A stretch of DNA of 38,341 bases, taken from positions 1 to 38,341 of the forward strand of contig JAJDDE010000094.1 in assembly GCA_029260475.1 (NCBI GenBank), read 5' to 3'. A program made the translations under genes and the position numbers. The notes beneath the pieces are model-generated. The model was not told where the DNA came from. It did no database searches and saw only the letters and a program-made list of their open reading frames with translations. The stretch's first letter is position 1, and each line of letters begins with the position of its first letter. The stretch comes from Phycisphaerales bacterium (GTDB lineage Bacteria; Planctomycetota; Phycisphaerae; Phycisphaerales; UBA1924). Of the stretch, positions 15,279 to 24,858 are shown in pieces.

Positions 15279-15284
15279 ATTGTA
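15279..15284 (-). promoter_or_regulatory. -10 box TACAAT, leaderless candidate for lptB
   Basis: TACAAT on the minus strand is followed by CCGCGC and the ATG at 15272. This is the closest match to the sigma-70 -10 consensus in the window at the six-base leaderless spacing. Confidence 0.55.
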
Positions 15285-15316
15285 GAGGGTGGTCCCCGGG
15301 GGCGGGGAGCGGGCGT

Positions 15317-15772
15317 TCAGCCGTTGAGCACGCGGACGCACATCGGGTAGCGGTAGATCTCGCCCTTCTGGGCGGCGATCGCGCCGCGGATCGTTCCCAA
15401 CAGGCGCAGCACCCACAGCCCGACGGCTCCGGCGATGAACAACAGCGGGGCGATGGCGGCGAAGACGCCCAGCGTCACGATGCTGAGCACGACCGTGAGG
15501 ATGGTCCCCAGGATCACGCCGCTGATCGCGAGGATGATCAGCGAGATCTGGAAATTGACCACCTCGCGCCCGTGGTCGTCGATGAACTCGGAGTCGTTGC
15601 ACTTCACACGCCACATGATGAGCGTCGCGATAAAGACGAGGATGCCCGAGAGATCGATCACCGCGAGGGCGCTGACGATGTGCATGAACATCGAATAGGT
15701 CCGCGCATCATCGGTGGCGTCGGGGTCGTGGAATCGTCCTGTCTGCGGGTTCACGGGCATCGCGCGGTCCAT
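15317..15772 (-). CDS. DUF4870-family membrane protein, 151 aa
   Basis: After a polar N-terminus of about 30 residues, three hydrophobic regions follow: SMFMHIVSALAVIDLSGILV and FIATLIMWRVK, then VVNFQISLIILAISGVILGT, and FAAIAPLLFIAGAVGLWVLR. The sequence DDHGREVVNFQIS between the first and second spans is the family signature (H-x-K/R-x-A/V-x-N-F/Q). Such proteins are small inner-membrane proteins related to the Tic20-like group; no biochemical role is established. The ATG at 15772 follows GGAGG at normal spacing and is preferred over a GTG four codons earlier. Divergent from pdxA with 64 bases between. Confidence 0.82.
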   Translation of the reverse strand: MDRAMPVNPQTGRFHDPDATDDARTYSMFMHIVSALAVIDLSGILVFIATLIMWRVKCNDSEFIDDHGREVVNFQISLIILAISGVILGTILTVVLSIVTLGVFAAIAPLLFIAGAVGLWVLRLLGTIRGAIAAQKGEIYRYPMCVRVLNG

Positions 15773-15824
15773 AGTGGCCTCCACCGGCCTCTTTGGGAAG
15801 TCCCGGACCCCGCTTTCACGCTCC

Positions 15825-15830
15825 TACGAT
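15825..15830 (+). promoter_or_regulatory. -10-like TACGAT, leaderless candidate for pdxA
   Basis: TACGAT (15825-15830) is followed by CTCCGG and the ATG at 15837, with no ribosome site, the same six-base spacing seen at lptB. Confidence 0.5.
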
Positions 15831-15836
15831 CTCCGG

Positions 15837-16925
15837 ATGACCACCCCCGGACACGAACCCGCCCCGCCGCAGTGCAGACCGACGATCGCCCTGTCCATGG
15901 GTGACCCGCTGGGGATCGGGCCCGAGGTCACGCTCCGGGCCCTGAGCGACGCCGGCGTGCGGAAAGCGGCCCGCTACGTCATCCACGGCTGGTCGCCCGC
16001 CCTGCTCAAGGCCGCCGAAGCGATGGGCATCGAGCCCTTCTGGTGGCGTGTGCCCTCCTCCGAGGCGCTGCAACACGCCTCGGAGTCGCACGACGTGGTG
16101 CTGGTGGACACCGAAGGCCCCTCCACGCTGCTGGACCACGAGCCCGGCCCCACCAAGGCGGGGGGGGCGATGTCCTTCGGGTTCGTCGAGCGGGCGATCG
16201 CCGATGCGCTGCGCCCCGAGGGCGACCCGCTCCGCGCCGACGCGGTGGTGACGGCGCCGATCAGCAAGGCGGCGTGGTCGATGGCGGGCAAGGGCAGGTA
16301 CCCGGGGCACACCGAGCTCCTCGCGGCGCGCGCACGGACCAAGCGCTTCCGCATGGTCTTCGACAGCTCTGCGCTGCGCGTCGCGCTCTGCACGGCGCAC
16401 ATCCCGCTCATGGAGCTCCGCAACGCGCTCACCATCGGGCGCATCCACGACACGATCGACCTCGCGCACGAGTTCTGCCTCGATTTAGGTGTCGAGGCGC
16501 CGCGCATCGGCGTGTGCGGCCTCAACCCGCACGCGGGCGAGGGCGGGCTCATGGGCGACGAGGAGGAGCGACTGATCGCGCCGGCGATCCGGGCCGCGGT
16601 GCAGAACGGCCTCAACGCGACGGGCCCCTTCCCCGCCGACACCGTCTTTAGTGGTGCGTTGCTGGACCGCCCGGGTGGCGCGCGTCACCACGACATCATC
16701 GTCGCGATGTACCACGACCAGGGCCTGATCCCCGTCAAGCTGCTCGCCTTCGACAACGCGGTGAACTGCACGCAGGGGCTGCCCTTCGTGCGCACGAGCC
16801 CGGACCACGGCACCGCCTACGACATCGCGCGACGGTACACCGCCGACGCGGGTTCGATGAGGCGTGCGATCGAGGTGGCGATCCGGTTGAGCGGGGTCCG
16901 CGCGGGGCGGGCGGTCAGTCGTTGA
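15837..16925 (+). CDS. pdxA: 4-hydroxythreonine-4-phosphate dehydrogenase PdxA, 362 aa
   Basis: It oxidises 4-phosphohydroxy-L-threonine with NAD in pyridoxal 5'-phosphate synthesis; cytoplasmic. The opening IALSMGDPLGIGPEVTLRAL is the PdxA hallmark. The three metal-binding histidines are present in YPGHTELLA, GLNPHAGEGG and MYHDQGLIPVK, and the substrate/NAD region reads FVRTSPDHGTAYDIA. VVTAPISKAAWSMAG carries the lysine region before the first metal ligand. The length is typical once the start is taken at 15837; the open frame upstream to 15714 overlaps the DUF4870 gene and is not coding. The 3' end overlaps the convergent DUF5658 gene by 11 bases. pdxJ is not in the window. Confidence 0.95.
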   Translation: MTTPGHEPAPPQCRPTIALSMGDPLGIGPEVTLRALSDAGVRKAARYVIHGWSPALLKAAEAMGIEPFWWRVPSSEALQHASESHDVVLVDTEGPSTLLDHEPGPTKAGGAMSFGFVERAIADALRPEGDPLRADAVVTAPISKAAWSMAGKGRYPGHTELLAARARTKRFRMVFDSSALRVALCTAHIPLMELRNALTIGRIHDTIDLAHEFCLDLGVEAPRIGVCGLNPHAGEGGLMGDEEERLIAPAIRAAVQNGLNATGPFPADTVFSGALLDRPGGARHHDIIVAMYHDQGLIPVKLLAFDNAVNCTQGLPFVRTSPDHGTAYDIARRYTADAGSMRRAIEVAIRLSGVRAGRAVSR

Positions 16926-17400
16926 AGCGCACCCAGTTGGGGTACTCGTAGGCCTCGGGTGTTGCCGCGAGGTTCATCAGGGCCTCGACGCTGTCCGGTT
17001 GCACGATTTCCTCGTTGAAGCGCACCCAGTGGAGCGTGAGCGTGGTCAGCATGAGGCAGCTCAGCCAGGCGCATTGCTCGCCCATGCGGTGTCTACGGCT
17101 GAGATACACGCAGCCGCCCATGACGAGCATCGTGCAGAGCTTGAAGACGATGAGCCAGGGGGCCCCTCCTCGCTCGATGATGTAGCGGGCCAGGGGGTTC
17201 TGCTCGAACATGCCCACGCCGCCGACGTAGGCGAGGGTGCAGGCGAGGTCGGTGAGGCCCATGAGGGTGCAGGCGACGATGAGCATGCCCACGCGGGTGG
17301 GTCGCGAGGCGACGATGGACCTGCACCAGGCTCGTCCGGCGCCGGTGGGCAAACCGGGGTCGGTTGCGGGCATCGCCAGAGCGTCCGTCGCTGGTGTCAT
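16915..17400 (-). CDS. DUF5658-like membrane protein, 161 aa
   Basis: The start ATG at 17400 follows GGAGGG; the enormous open frame extending upstream to 20823 is antisense to the PQQ gene. After a polar 35-residue N-terminus come three membrane spans: VGMLIVACTLMGLTDLACTL, APWLIVFKLCTMLVMGGCVY, and AWLSCLMLTTLTLHWVRF. Between the first two is FEQNPLARYIIERGG, matching the E-x-NP-L loop of DUF5658 proteins, which are frequent in planctomycetes. The tail ends with VRFND after a repeat of the motif HWVRFNEE / NWVRFND. Function unknown. Convergent with pdxA, with the last 11 bases shared. Confidence 0.75.
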   Translation of the reverse strand: MTPATDALAMPATDPGLPTGAGRAWCRSIVASRPTRVGMLIVACTLMGLTDLACTLAYVGGVGMFEQNPLARYIIERGGAPWLIVFKLCTMLVMGGCVYLSRRHRMGEQCAWLSCLMLTTLTLHWVRFNEEIVQPDSVEALMNLAATPEAYEYPNWVRFND

Positions 17401-17616
17401 CGTTCGTCCCTCCACCTGGTTCCTCGGGGGCGCCAACGCGTCCCGGGTATGCCGGTATCGGTCTGTGCGAGGGGGCGGTTTGCCCCAATCCACATGCGCC
17501 TGCGACGCGGAGGCGGATCGCGCCGATCTCGTCCCATAGAACATTCTCTGGCCCGCCCATTCCCGGACCTCCCCGGATCCACGACGGAACACCGAACGCC
17601 ACCCGGACACCGCTCC

Positions 17617-20600
17617 ATGCCCCGACCCAACACCCTCGCCAGTCTCGCACTCGCACCGCTGCTCGGGCTGGCGGTGAGCCTCACGCCGGGCGTCGCGTTG
17701 GCCCAGCAGCTCTCGCCGGTCTTCCTGCAGGACTCGCAGCGCGCGACCGAGGCGCTGCCTCGTGCGCTCGAACTGGCGACGAGCGAGCTCTACGACGAGT
17801 CCGCCCGCGTGCTCGACGAGCTCATCCGTACCGACGGCGACCTGCTCTTGGTCTCGGACGAGGACGAGGAGCTGCTCCACGCGGTGCGCGATCGCGTACA
17901 CGAGGCGATGCTCGCACGCCCCACGCTGCTGTCGCGCTACCGCGAGCTGCACGAGGCGACCGCCCGCGCCATCCTCGAGGCGGGTGCCGCCCGGCGCGTG
18001 GAACGCGAGTACCTGCTCACCAGCGCGGGCTTCGATGCCGCCCTGCTCATCGCGGCCGACCACGTCCAGCACGCACGCTTCCACAGCGCCCTGCGCACGC
18101 TCGCGCAGCTCGACAGGCACCCCGACCGGCGTGCCCGAGCGGGCGAGAGCGCCGAGGCGATGTCGCTCGTCTGGCGGTACCTCGACGGGCTGGACGCGCT
18201 GGGAGAGACCGACCCCGATGCGCGTGCCATGCTGCTGCGATGGCGGGCCGACGTGGGCCTGGGCGAGGACGAACCCCTGCCCGTTGAGCCCCCGGCCCTC
18301 CCGCTGCGCCGGAGCCTCTTCTCCGACCCGGGCACGCTGCGGATCGAGGGCGTACTCGCCCAGCCGCTGATCTCGCGCGAGATGGGCCCGCCCTCGCGCG
18401 TGGTCACCTCGTCGTCGTTCGCGAATCAGGACGGCATCCCGCCCACGGGGCGCGTGCTGCCCACCGCCCCGGTGCTCGTCGGCGACACGGTCTACACGAA
18501 CACCACGGACACCATCGCCGCCTGGAACCGGTTCACGGGTCAGCTGCTGTGGCAGACGCCCATCGTTGCGCCGATCCGCCTGATCAACCGGTACGTGCGC
18601 ACCGAGACCATCCTCGAAGAGGTCGCGACGCTCTGCACCGGTGACGGCGTGCTCGTCGCGCTCACCGGCGCCCCGGAGGTCGGCGCGGTCCCCGAGCGCC
18701 TGCTCGTCGGGCTCGATCCCGCGACAGGGGGCGAGCGCTGGCGCGTCGCGCTCTCCGAGTCGCTCGATCCGAAGCTCGTCAACGCGACCTTCCGGGGCCC
18801 GCCCGTGCTCGTGGAAGGTGTGGTGGTGGTCGGCGCGGTCGATGCGGACACCGCGAAGCGCACCGTCGTACACCACCTGGTCGGCATCGATGCGAGCGAC
18901 GGGCGCACGCTCTGGAGCCGCGCCGTCGCCAGTGTCGGGGCCCGCCCGTACTCGCAGGTCCGCACGCCCTCGGAGGGCGTCACGCCCTTCGGCCCCGACG
19001 TGGTTCACGTCTCTTCGCTCGGCGCGGTGGTGCGCCTGGAGGGCGCGACGGGGCGTGTCCGCTGGGTGCGCCGCGCCTCGCCCGAAGACGCGGGGACACG
19101 GTTCGCCACCGAGGGCGCCACCTGGCGCTTCAACATCCCCGTGGTCACCCGCGAGCGCGTCTTCACGCTCGCGCCGGATCGCAGGGCGATCTTCGATCTC
19201 GACGCCCAGACCGGGGTGATGATCGCTTCGAGCCGCGCCAACCGCTGGGACGATCCGCACACGCTGCACCTCGTCGGCGACACGCTCGTTGGCATCAGCG
19301 ACCGTCGCATCGTGATGTGTCCGAAGGACGAGATCGAGCGTGCGCGGGACATCGCGCTCATCGCGAACATCCAGGGCCCCGACGGCACGGAGATCCGCGG
19401 ACGCACCGCCCGCGCGGGCACCACGCTGTACGTGCCGATCACCTCGGGCCTCGTCGCGATCGAGGTCCCGCAGCCCGATGACCGCTGGCTCGAGGGCAAC
19501 AGCCCGAGCGTGGAGGGCACGCTCATCCCGCTGGACAACTCGGGCAACCCGCTGCTCATCGACGGGCAGGTGATCGTCGCCGACGACACGCGTCTGCACA
19601 CCTACTTCGCGTGGAACGTGGCTCGGGAGCTGCTCATCCGGCGCGAGGCGAGCGCCCCGGCGGACCCCAGCGCCCCGGTGACCTACGCGCAGCTCGCCTA
19701 CCGCGCGGGCGAGACGAGCGACATCGCCCCCGCCCTCGACCGCGCGCTCGAGGCCCTCGCACGCGATCCGCTCCGCGAGGACTTCAACGCCCTCCGGCGC
19801 ACCCTCTTCGACGCGGTGCTGGGCATGGCGAGGCCCGACCGCGACCCGTCGCGCCTCGCACGCCTGTCGCCCTCGCTCCGACGCGAGCTGCTCGACCGCC
19901 TCGAGGAGCTCGGCGTCACGCCCGAGGAGCGTGTCGCGAGCCTCATGACCGCCGGCGCGTACTTCCAGGCGATCAACGATGCGCCGCGCGCCGTCGAGCG
20001 GTACCAGCGACTCCTCGAGGACGCCTCGCTCCGATCGATCCCCTACGAGACCGGCGGGGTGCGCACCTCCGCCGAGGCCGAGGTCTCGCGCCGACTCATC
20101 AACGTCGTCGCCGTCGGCGGGCGGCGGGCGTACGGGGCGTACGACCAGCTCGCGCAGCGGCGCGTGGACGAATTGGGGATGAACGCTTCGGTGGGCGAAC
20201 TCATCGAGGTCGCCCGGGCCTTCCCGGTCGCCAGCGTCACGCCGAGCCTGTATCTCGCGGTCGGTGAGCTGCAGGCCGAGCAGGGCGAGCCGCGTCGGGC
20301 GGTGGACGCCTTCGAGACGGGGCTGCGTCTGATCCTGCCGGGCGAGCAGCCGGCGCTGGCCTCGGAGCTCGCGGGGCGCGCGATCGTGGACGCCGCCCGC
20401 TCCGGGCGGCACGCCGCGGCGCGCCTCCGCCTGCGCGACGTCGCGACCCTCCTGCCCTCGGGCGTGATCACCTACAACGGTCGCGCGTTGGACGCCGGCC
20501 GCCTGCTCGAGCAGATCGAACTGATGGAGCAATCCGCGCAGCGCCGCCCGCGCCTGGCCCAGGGGTTCATTCGCGAGCCGGACATCCTCCCGGGCCTGCG

Positions 20601-22035
20601 CGTGCTCAAGCCGATCATACGCACCGGCACCTCGGCGCCGACGGACACCGTGGTGATCGCGACCGCGGACAGCGACGAGTTCGGCGTGTGGGGCGTGGAC
20701 GCCGACGGCGTGCTCCGCGAGCGGTGGGGCGGGCTCGTCGGTCACGACCTGCTTCACCTCGACGACGCCAGCCTCTACACCACCACGCTCGACGGCACGC
20801 GCGCCGGCCGGCGCATATTCCACCGGCTCGACGCGGAGACCGGGCGCGAACGCTGGAGCAGCGTGCCCTTCGAGGACTACTGGAACCCCGACATCAACGG
20901 CGGGCTCACCGCGGATATCGGCGACGAGGCACGCGCGCTCGAGGACCCGCTCGAGCTCGACGAATCCTCACGCGAGCTCATCGTCTGCATCACCGAACGC
21001 ACCATGGTCCTCATCGAACGCTCCGGGCGGGCCGTCGCGCTGGACCTGCGCAGCGGGCAGCCGCTGTGGGCCAGGCGTCTGCCCATGCAGCGCGTGCTCG
21101 ACGCGGACGCCGGCTCGGGCGTCGTCAGCGCGCTGGGGCTCCGCAGGCGCACGCTCGAGGAGCTCGGGCGGGCCCGCGCCGAGCCGCCCGCCATCGAGGA
21201 ACGCCTCGCGGTCCTGGACGTACGCACCGGCGAGACGCTCCACGCGCCGAGCCTGGGCGACAAGGGACGCTGGGTCCGCGTCACAGCGGGCAGCACGCTG
21301 CTCGTCGGCGTCGAGGGCGCCGTCCTCGAGTTCGCGCTCCGCTCGGGGCGCGTGATCAGCGAGGCGACGATCGAGGACCTCGTGGGCGCTCGAGGCGTGC
21401 TCATCGTCCCCGGGCGTGCGTACGTGCTCAGCCCCATCGGGCCGCTCATCGGCATCGACACCACCGGCGGGCGCATCAACCACACGCGCGTCGATACGGG
21501 CGATCGCATCGTCGGCGCCGCGACGCGGTTCGAGGGCGAGATGATCGGCGATCTTGTCTACCTCGCCTCACCCGTCGGTTTCTGCGCGCTCAACGCCGAA
21601 CACCAGCTCGTCACCGCCGACACCCGCCCGAACGGGCAGATCACCACCGTCCCCGCTTTCAGCGAACGCTCGGCGATCGCGATCGATCTCACCGGCGCCT
21701 CCACCGCCACCCCCGGCATCCGCAGCTACGCGCTGAGCGTGCGCGACCTCGAGACCGGGCGCCTCGTCGAGACACCGATCCGCATCCCGATGCGCCACGC
21801 CCCCGACACGCTCGTGCTCATCGACGGGCACGCGCTGATCGCCGCGGGCGCGTCCACCGTCGTCATGCACGCCCCGCCCGAGGAGGGGCTCGTCCGGAGC
21901 GACGATCCCACGTTCGATCTCGAGCGCGTGTACGCTGACGAGCCGGTGCCCGCGACCAGCCCCTCACCCGAGGCCGAACCGGCGCTGGACCCCGTTTCCG
22001 ATGACGTGCCCCCGATGGAGCCCGAAGAGCTGTGA
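17617..22035 (+). CDS. Large secreted PQQ-repeat beta-propeller protein, 1472 aa
   Basis: A signal peptide (MPRPNTLASLALAPLL..GVALA) is cut before about QQLSP. Residues 35-240 are helical and TPR-like. A first PQQ/BamB-type propeller follows (about 260-660), with the typical blade ends GQLLWQTPIV, GERWRVALSE, GRTLWSRAVAS and GRVRWVRRAS. A second helical segment spans about 665-985, then a second propeller (about 990-1450) with ETGRERWSSVPFEDY and SGQPLWARRLP. The acidic Pro-rich C-terminus ends in EPEEL. No PQQ cofactor residues are implied; such repeats usually make protein-binding scaffolds in the periplasm. The start at 17617 has no evident ribosome site, so it is chosen for the signal peptide. 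Its stop overlaps the GTG of the FKBP-like gene. Exact role unknown. Confidence 0.85.
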   Translation: MPRPNTLASLALAPLLGLAVSLTPGVALAQQLSPVFLQDSQRATEALPRALELATSELYDESARVLDELIRTDGDLLLVSDEDEELLHAVRDRVHEAMLARPTLLSRYRELHEATARAILEAGAARRVEREYLLTSAGFDAALLIAADHVQHARFHSALRTLAQLDRHPDRRARAGESAEAMSLVWRYLDGLDALGETDPDARAMLLRWRADVGLGEDEPLPVEPPALPLRRSLFSDPGTLRIEGVLAQPLISREMGPPSRVVTSSSFANQDGIPPTGRVLPTAPVLVGDTVYTNTTDTIAAWNRFTGQLLWQTPIVAPIRLINRYVRTETILEEVATLCTGDGVLVALTGAPEVGAVPERLLVGLDPATGGERWRVALSESLDPKLVNATFRGPPVLVEGVVVVGAVDADTAKRTVVHHLVGIDASDGRTLWSRAVASVGARPYSQVRTPSEGVTPFGPDVVHVSSLGAVVRLEGATGRVRWVRRASPEDAGTRFATEGATWRFNIPVVTRERVFTLAPDRRAIFDLDAQTGVMIASSRANRWDDPHTLHLVGDTLVGISDRRIVMCPKDEIERARDIALIANIQGPDGTEIRGRTARAGTTLYVPITSGLVAIEVPQPDDRWLEGNSPSVEGTLIPLDNSGNPLLIDGQVIVADDTRLHTYFAWNVARELLIRREASAPADPSAPVTYAQLAYRAGETSDIAPALDRALEALARDPLREDFNALRRTLFDAVLGMARPDRDPSRLARLSPSLRRELLDRLEELGVTPEERVASLMTAGAYFQAINDAPRAVERYQRLLEDASLRSIPYETGGVRTSAEAEVSRRLINVVAVGGRRAYGAYDQLAQRRVDELGMNASVGELIEVARAFPVASVTPSLYLAVGELQAEQGEPRRAVDAFETGLRLILPGEQPALASELAGRAIVDAARSGRHAAARLRLRDVATLLPSGVITYNGRALDAGRLLEQIELMEQSAQRRPRLAQGFIREPDILPGLRVLKPIIRTGTSAPTDTVVIATADSDEFGVWGVDADGVLRERWGGLVGHDLLHLDDASLYTTTLDGTRAGRRIFHRLDAETGRERWSSVPFEDYWNPDINGGLTADIGDEARALEDPLELDESSRELIVCITERTMVLIERSGRAVALDLRSGQPLWARRLPMQRVLDADAGSGVVSALGLRRRTLEELGRARAEPPAIEERLAVLDVRTGETLHAPSLGDKGRWVRVTAGSTLLVGVEGAVLEFALRSGRVISEATIEDLVGARGVLIVPGRAYVLSPIGPLIGIDTTGGRINHTRVDTGDRIVGAATRFEGEMIGDLVYLASPVGFCALNAEHQLVTADTRPNGQITTVPAFSERSAIAIDLTGASTATPGIRSYALSVRDLETGRLVETPIRIPMRHAPDTLVLIDGHALIAAGASTVVMHAPPEEGLVRSDDPTFDLERVYADEPVPATSPSPEAEPALDPVSDDVPPMEPEEL

Positions 22036-22424
22036 AGAGCGAAGACTCCCCGAGCCGCACCCTCGCGCTGTGTGTCTTCATCGGCGCAGGCATCGTCGCG
22101 CTGCTGCTCTCGGGGCTCGGACGCACGATCGAGCCGGCCCGCGCGGGCGACAGGGTGCGCGTCGAGATTTCGCTTGCGCTTCAAGACGGCACACCGGTGC
22201 TCGATCAGACGCAGACGACCGTGCTGCGCTCGCCGAACCTCGTCGAAGGGCTCTGGCAAGGCATCGTCGGCATGTCGCCGGGGCAGACGGAGCGATTCAC
22301 CATCGCCCCCGAAGACGCCTACGGCTCGCGCGGGCGACCCGGCACGATCCCCGCCAACGCGACGCTCAACGCGAAGGTCACGCTCCTCCGGATCGAAGCA
22401 CGCGCGAACACCGATTCAGACTGA
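22032..22424 (+). CDS. Membrane-anchored FKBP-type peptidyl-prolyl isomerase-like protein, 130 aa
   Basis: One membrane span (about residues 10-28, TLALCVFIGAGIVALLLSGL) is followed by a single FKBP domain, from GDRVRVEISLALQDGTPVLD through VEGLWQGIVGMSPGQTERFT and APEDAYGSRGRPGTIPANAT to VTLLRIE. The Asp of the active site (PVLD) and the Tyr in DAYG are kept. By alignment with human FKBP12, Trp59 is replaced by Leu (VEGLWQG), His87 by Arg and Phe99 by Ala, so catalytic activity may be weak and the domain may act as a chaperone. The GTG start overlaps the PQQ gene stop (GTGA), suggesting coupled translation and a possible role in folding or holding that exported protein. Its 3' end overlaps nnrD by 9 bases, tail to tail. 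Confidence 0.83.
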   Translation: MKSEDSPSRTLALCVFIGAGIVALLLSGLGRTIEPARAGDRVRVEISLALQDGTPVLDQTQTTVLRSPNLVEGLWQGIVGMSPGQTERFTIAPEDAYGSRGRPGTIPANATLNAKVTLLRIEARANTDSD

Positions 22425-23330
22425 CCGGGCCGCGGGCACCAGCATCGCGCTGAGTTCCTCGGGTGTCATGCCGCGATCGGCGTCGGCGTGCGCCTCGCGC
22501 CAGAGCAGGGCCGCTTTCGCGTGCAGCAACACCCCGATCCGTGCGCAATCGTAGAGCGAGAGCCCGCCCAGCTTGTCGCTCGTCACCGTGCGCTCGCCCG
22601 CGAGCAGCGGCGTCTTGTGGTGCTGCGCGACGAGCCCACCGATGGCGCCCGCGAGGACGTCGCCCGTTCCGCCCGTGCCGAGCACGGGGTTCGGGTGCTC
22701 GTGGCTCCAGGCGCGGTGCCCGTCGGTGACGACGGTCGTGGAGGATTTGAGGACCACGACCGCGCCGAGCCGGCGCGCCAGGGCAGCGGCCCCCGCGCCG
22801 TCGGGCTCGGTGTCCTCTGTGCCGAAGGCGGACGCAAGGCGTGCGAACTCGCGCGGGTGGGGCGTGAGGATGGTGGGCGAGTGGATGTCCCGGTGGGCAT
22901 CGGGCATCGTCGCCAGCGCGTTGAGCGCGTCGGCGTCCAGCACCACCGCCGCCGATTCTTGGCCTGTCGCGCGCACGACGATCGCCCGGGTGCGATCGCT
23001 CACGCCGAGGCCCGGCCCGACGACGAGACAGGTCGAATCCCGCAGCAGACCGTCGATGGCCTGCGCGACGTCCTCTTCGGGCAGCACGAGGCCCGTCGCG
23101 CCGCTCGCGATAGTCAGCGCGTGCTCCAGCACGCCTTCGGGCGCACAGATACGGCAGACGCCCACGCCCACCCGCAACGCGCCGAGCGCGCACAGCGCGG
23201 GCGCTCCGACCATCACGGCATCGTTCGCGTGCTGCCCGCCCACCACACCGACGCTGCCGAAGGTGCCCTTGTGCCCGCGCCCGTCGCGCGTTGGCAACGG
23301 TGGGGGGGATGTCGTGTCGTCCAGGTGCAT
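22416..23330 (-). CDS. nnrD: ADP-dependent NAD(P)H-hydrate dehydratase, 304 aa
   Basis: It repairs hydrated NADH or NADPH using ADP. The fold is ribokinase-like: KGTFGSVGVVGGQHANDAV at the N-terminus, GAPALCALGALRVGVGV, CLVVGPGLGVSD, the substrate motif VVLDADALNALA, TILTPHPREFARL, and the catalytic GTGGTGDVLAGAIGGLVAQ near residues 225-245. Those elements are the YjeF C-terminal/CARKD signature. The epimerase domain (NnrE), often fused, is absent here and may be a separate gene. The start at 23330 lies 10 bases after the stop of the transglutaminase-like gene, with no clear ribosome site, so it is likely coupled to that gene. Convergent overlap with the FKBP-like gene. Confidence 0.92.
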   Translation of the reverse strand: MHLDDTTSPPPLPTRDGRGHKGTFGSVGVVGGQHANDAVMVGAPALCALGALRVGVGVCRICAPEGVLEHALTIASGATGLVLPEEDVAQAIDGLLRDSTCLVVGPGLGVSDRTRAIVVRATGQESAAVVLDADALNALATMPDAHRDIHSPTILTPHPREFARLASAFGTEDTEPDGAGAAALARRLGAVVVLKSSTTVVTDGHRAWSHEHPNPVLGTGGTGDVLAGAIGGLVAQHHKTPLLAGERTVTSDKLGGLSLYDCARIGVLLHAKAALLWREAHADADRGMTPEELSAMLVPAARSV

Positions 23331-23340
23331 GCGCGCGAGC

Positions 23341-24858
23341 TTACTCGACGGACTCGACCTCGATCTCCAGCGCCCCGAAGACGCTGATCATGTCGAGCAT
23401 CCCCGTGACCGGGTCGTCGTCGGCCATCGTCGAGCGGCTGATCGCGATGTGCGTCGCGTCCATCGTCCCGATGGCGGCGTCGAAATCGACCCAGCGTTCC
23501 TCGCCGTCGATCGTGAGCAGCGCCTGCGCCCACATGTGGTAGCCGAAGATCTGTCGCTCGCCCATGAAGCCGTCGGCGTAGACCAGCCCCGTTACCACCT
23601 GCGAGGGGATGTCACGGGCGCGGAGCATCGCCGCCAGCAGCATCGCGTGCTCCGAGCAGTCGCCCTCGCGCGTGCGGCAGACCTCCGAACTCGTCGCGAA
23701 GCCGACGCCGAGGGCCTTGTTCGTGACGTATTCGCGCACGAAGGTCTCAATCCGTGCCGCGGCACCCGCCGGAGTCAGGCGTCCGGCAAGGTCGCCGATT
23801 GCTTTGTTGGTGAGTTCCCGGATCTTCTCGTCCGTGGGGTCGATGTACACCGAGGACCCCAGCGCATCGGCGCGGAGTTCGTCGCTCACCTTCGCGGGGC
23901 GGTTGTCGTCGAGGTCGATCCTCACGCGGACGGTGCTGTTGTTCACGCGCTCGACGCGCTGCACGCCCGCGTCCAGGAAGATACCCGCCTTGCAGAGGTC
24001 CTTGATGTCCTCGCCCGTGTGCGTCAGGAGGTAGGACGCGCGCCGTGTGTTGCGCTCGTCGTCGATGTTCTTCTCCACGCGCACGAAGCTGGTGTTCATC
24101 ATCTCGGGCGCGTCGAAGTCGGCGGTCGCCAGCGCCTTGTCCGCCGCGATGATCTCCATCGACATGCCGCCCAGGGGCACGTTCATCCGCAGCGGGATGC
24201 CCTGCAGGTCCACGAACTCGCGTGACGTGCCGGGCATGATCGACTGCTGCACCTCCCACTCGATCGCGGGCACCGTCTTGCCCAGCACCTCGATGGTCGT
24301 CTCGCCCAGCACGCGCTGGCGGATGCCCATCGGCGCGAGCCCCGTGCTGGGGTCGAGCGTCTCGTAGGCGATCTTCTCCGCGCCGGCCTCGAGACGCTTG
24401 GCCACGAACCGGTGGACCTCGCCCGGTGTCAGCCAGTCCCCCTCGGGTCGCGGCTGCGTCTTGGTCGTCTCGCGCCCCGCCTGCACGCTGGTCACTTCCA
24501 CACCGTCTTCTTTGAAGGCGTACCGCGTCTCGATGGTGTAGAGCCCCATGTCCTGCACGTTGAGCATGGAGACGGGCTCGCCATCGGCGGTTTCCACGAA
24601 CTCCGTCCGCATGTCGATGTCCACGCTCTGCCCCATGCGCCCGATGGACATCTTCATCTGCATCGCGGAGACGATGTGGCCGTTGTCCCCCTCGACCTGC
24701 GACTCGTGCAGCCAGCCGATCTTCGCGCCGTCCATCTTCACGATGTACCAGCGGTCGTACATGCCCGTCGGGGCCGGCGCGGCGCGGAGCGCTGGTGCCA
24801 GGCAGCAGGCCAGGAGGCACGCGAGCAAGCAGCAGGAGCGGAGCGGGTGTCGGGTCAT
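23341..24858 (-). CDS. Secreted transglutaminase-like cysteine peptidase-fold protein, 505 aa
   Basis: A Cys-rich, Leu-rich signal peptide (about residues 1-27, [18 protein letters not shown]) leads into a beta-rich region of unknown function, beginning [20 protein letters not shown]. From about residue 350 to 470 there is a transglutaminase core domain: [15 protein letters not shown], then Cys401 in [20 protein letters not shown], His441 in [10 protein letters not shown], and Asp in [10 protein letters not shown], a complete Cys-His-Asp triad. In bacteria such domains usually act as proteases or cross-linkers outside the cytoplasm. The layout (N-terminal 300-residue domain plus core) is frequent in planctomycetes. 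The ATG at 24858 is supported by the signal peptide and a GAAAGG. It probably shares a transcript with nnrD. Confidence 0.88.
   Translation of the reverse strand: MTRHPLRSCCLLACLLACCLAPALRAAPAPTGMYDRWYIVKMDGAKIGWLHESQVEGDNGHIVSAMQMKMSIGRMGQSVDIDMRTEFVETADGEPVSMLNVQDMGLYTIETRYAFKEDGVEVTSVQAGRETTKTQPRPEGDWLTPGEVHRFVAKRLEAGAEKIAYETLDPSTGLAPMGIRQRVLGETTIEVLGKTVPAIEWEVQQSIMPGTSREFVDLQGIPLRMNVPLGGMSMEIIAADKALATADFDAPEMMNTSFVRVEKNIDDERNTRRASYLLTHTGEDIKDLCKAGIFLDAGVQRVERVNNSTVRVRIDLDDNRPAKVSDELRADALGSSVYIDPTDEKIRELTNKAIGDLAGRLTPAGAAARIETFVREYVTNKALGVGFATSSEVCRTREGDCSEHAMLLAAMLRARDIPSQVVTGLVYADGFMGERQIFGYHMWAQALLTIDGEERWVDFDAAIGTMDATHIAISRSTMADDDPVTGMLDMISVFGALEIEVESVE

Noticed and set aside
16915-20823. 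Minus-strand open frame of 1302 codons across the PQQ gene
   Set aside because: Only the last 161 codons (16915-17400) look like a protein; the rest is Arg/Glu/Val-rich antisense of a clearly coding gene, an effect of high GC at third positions.
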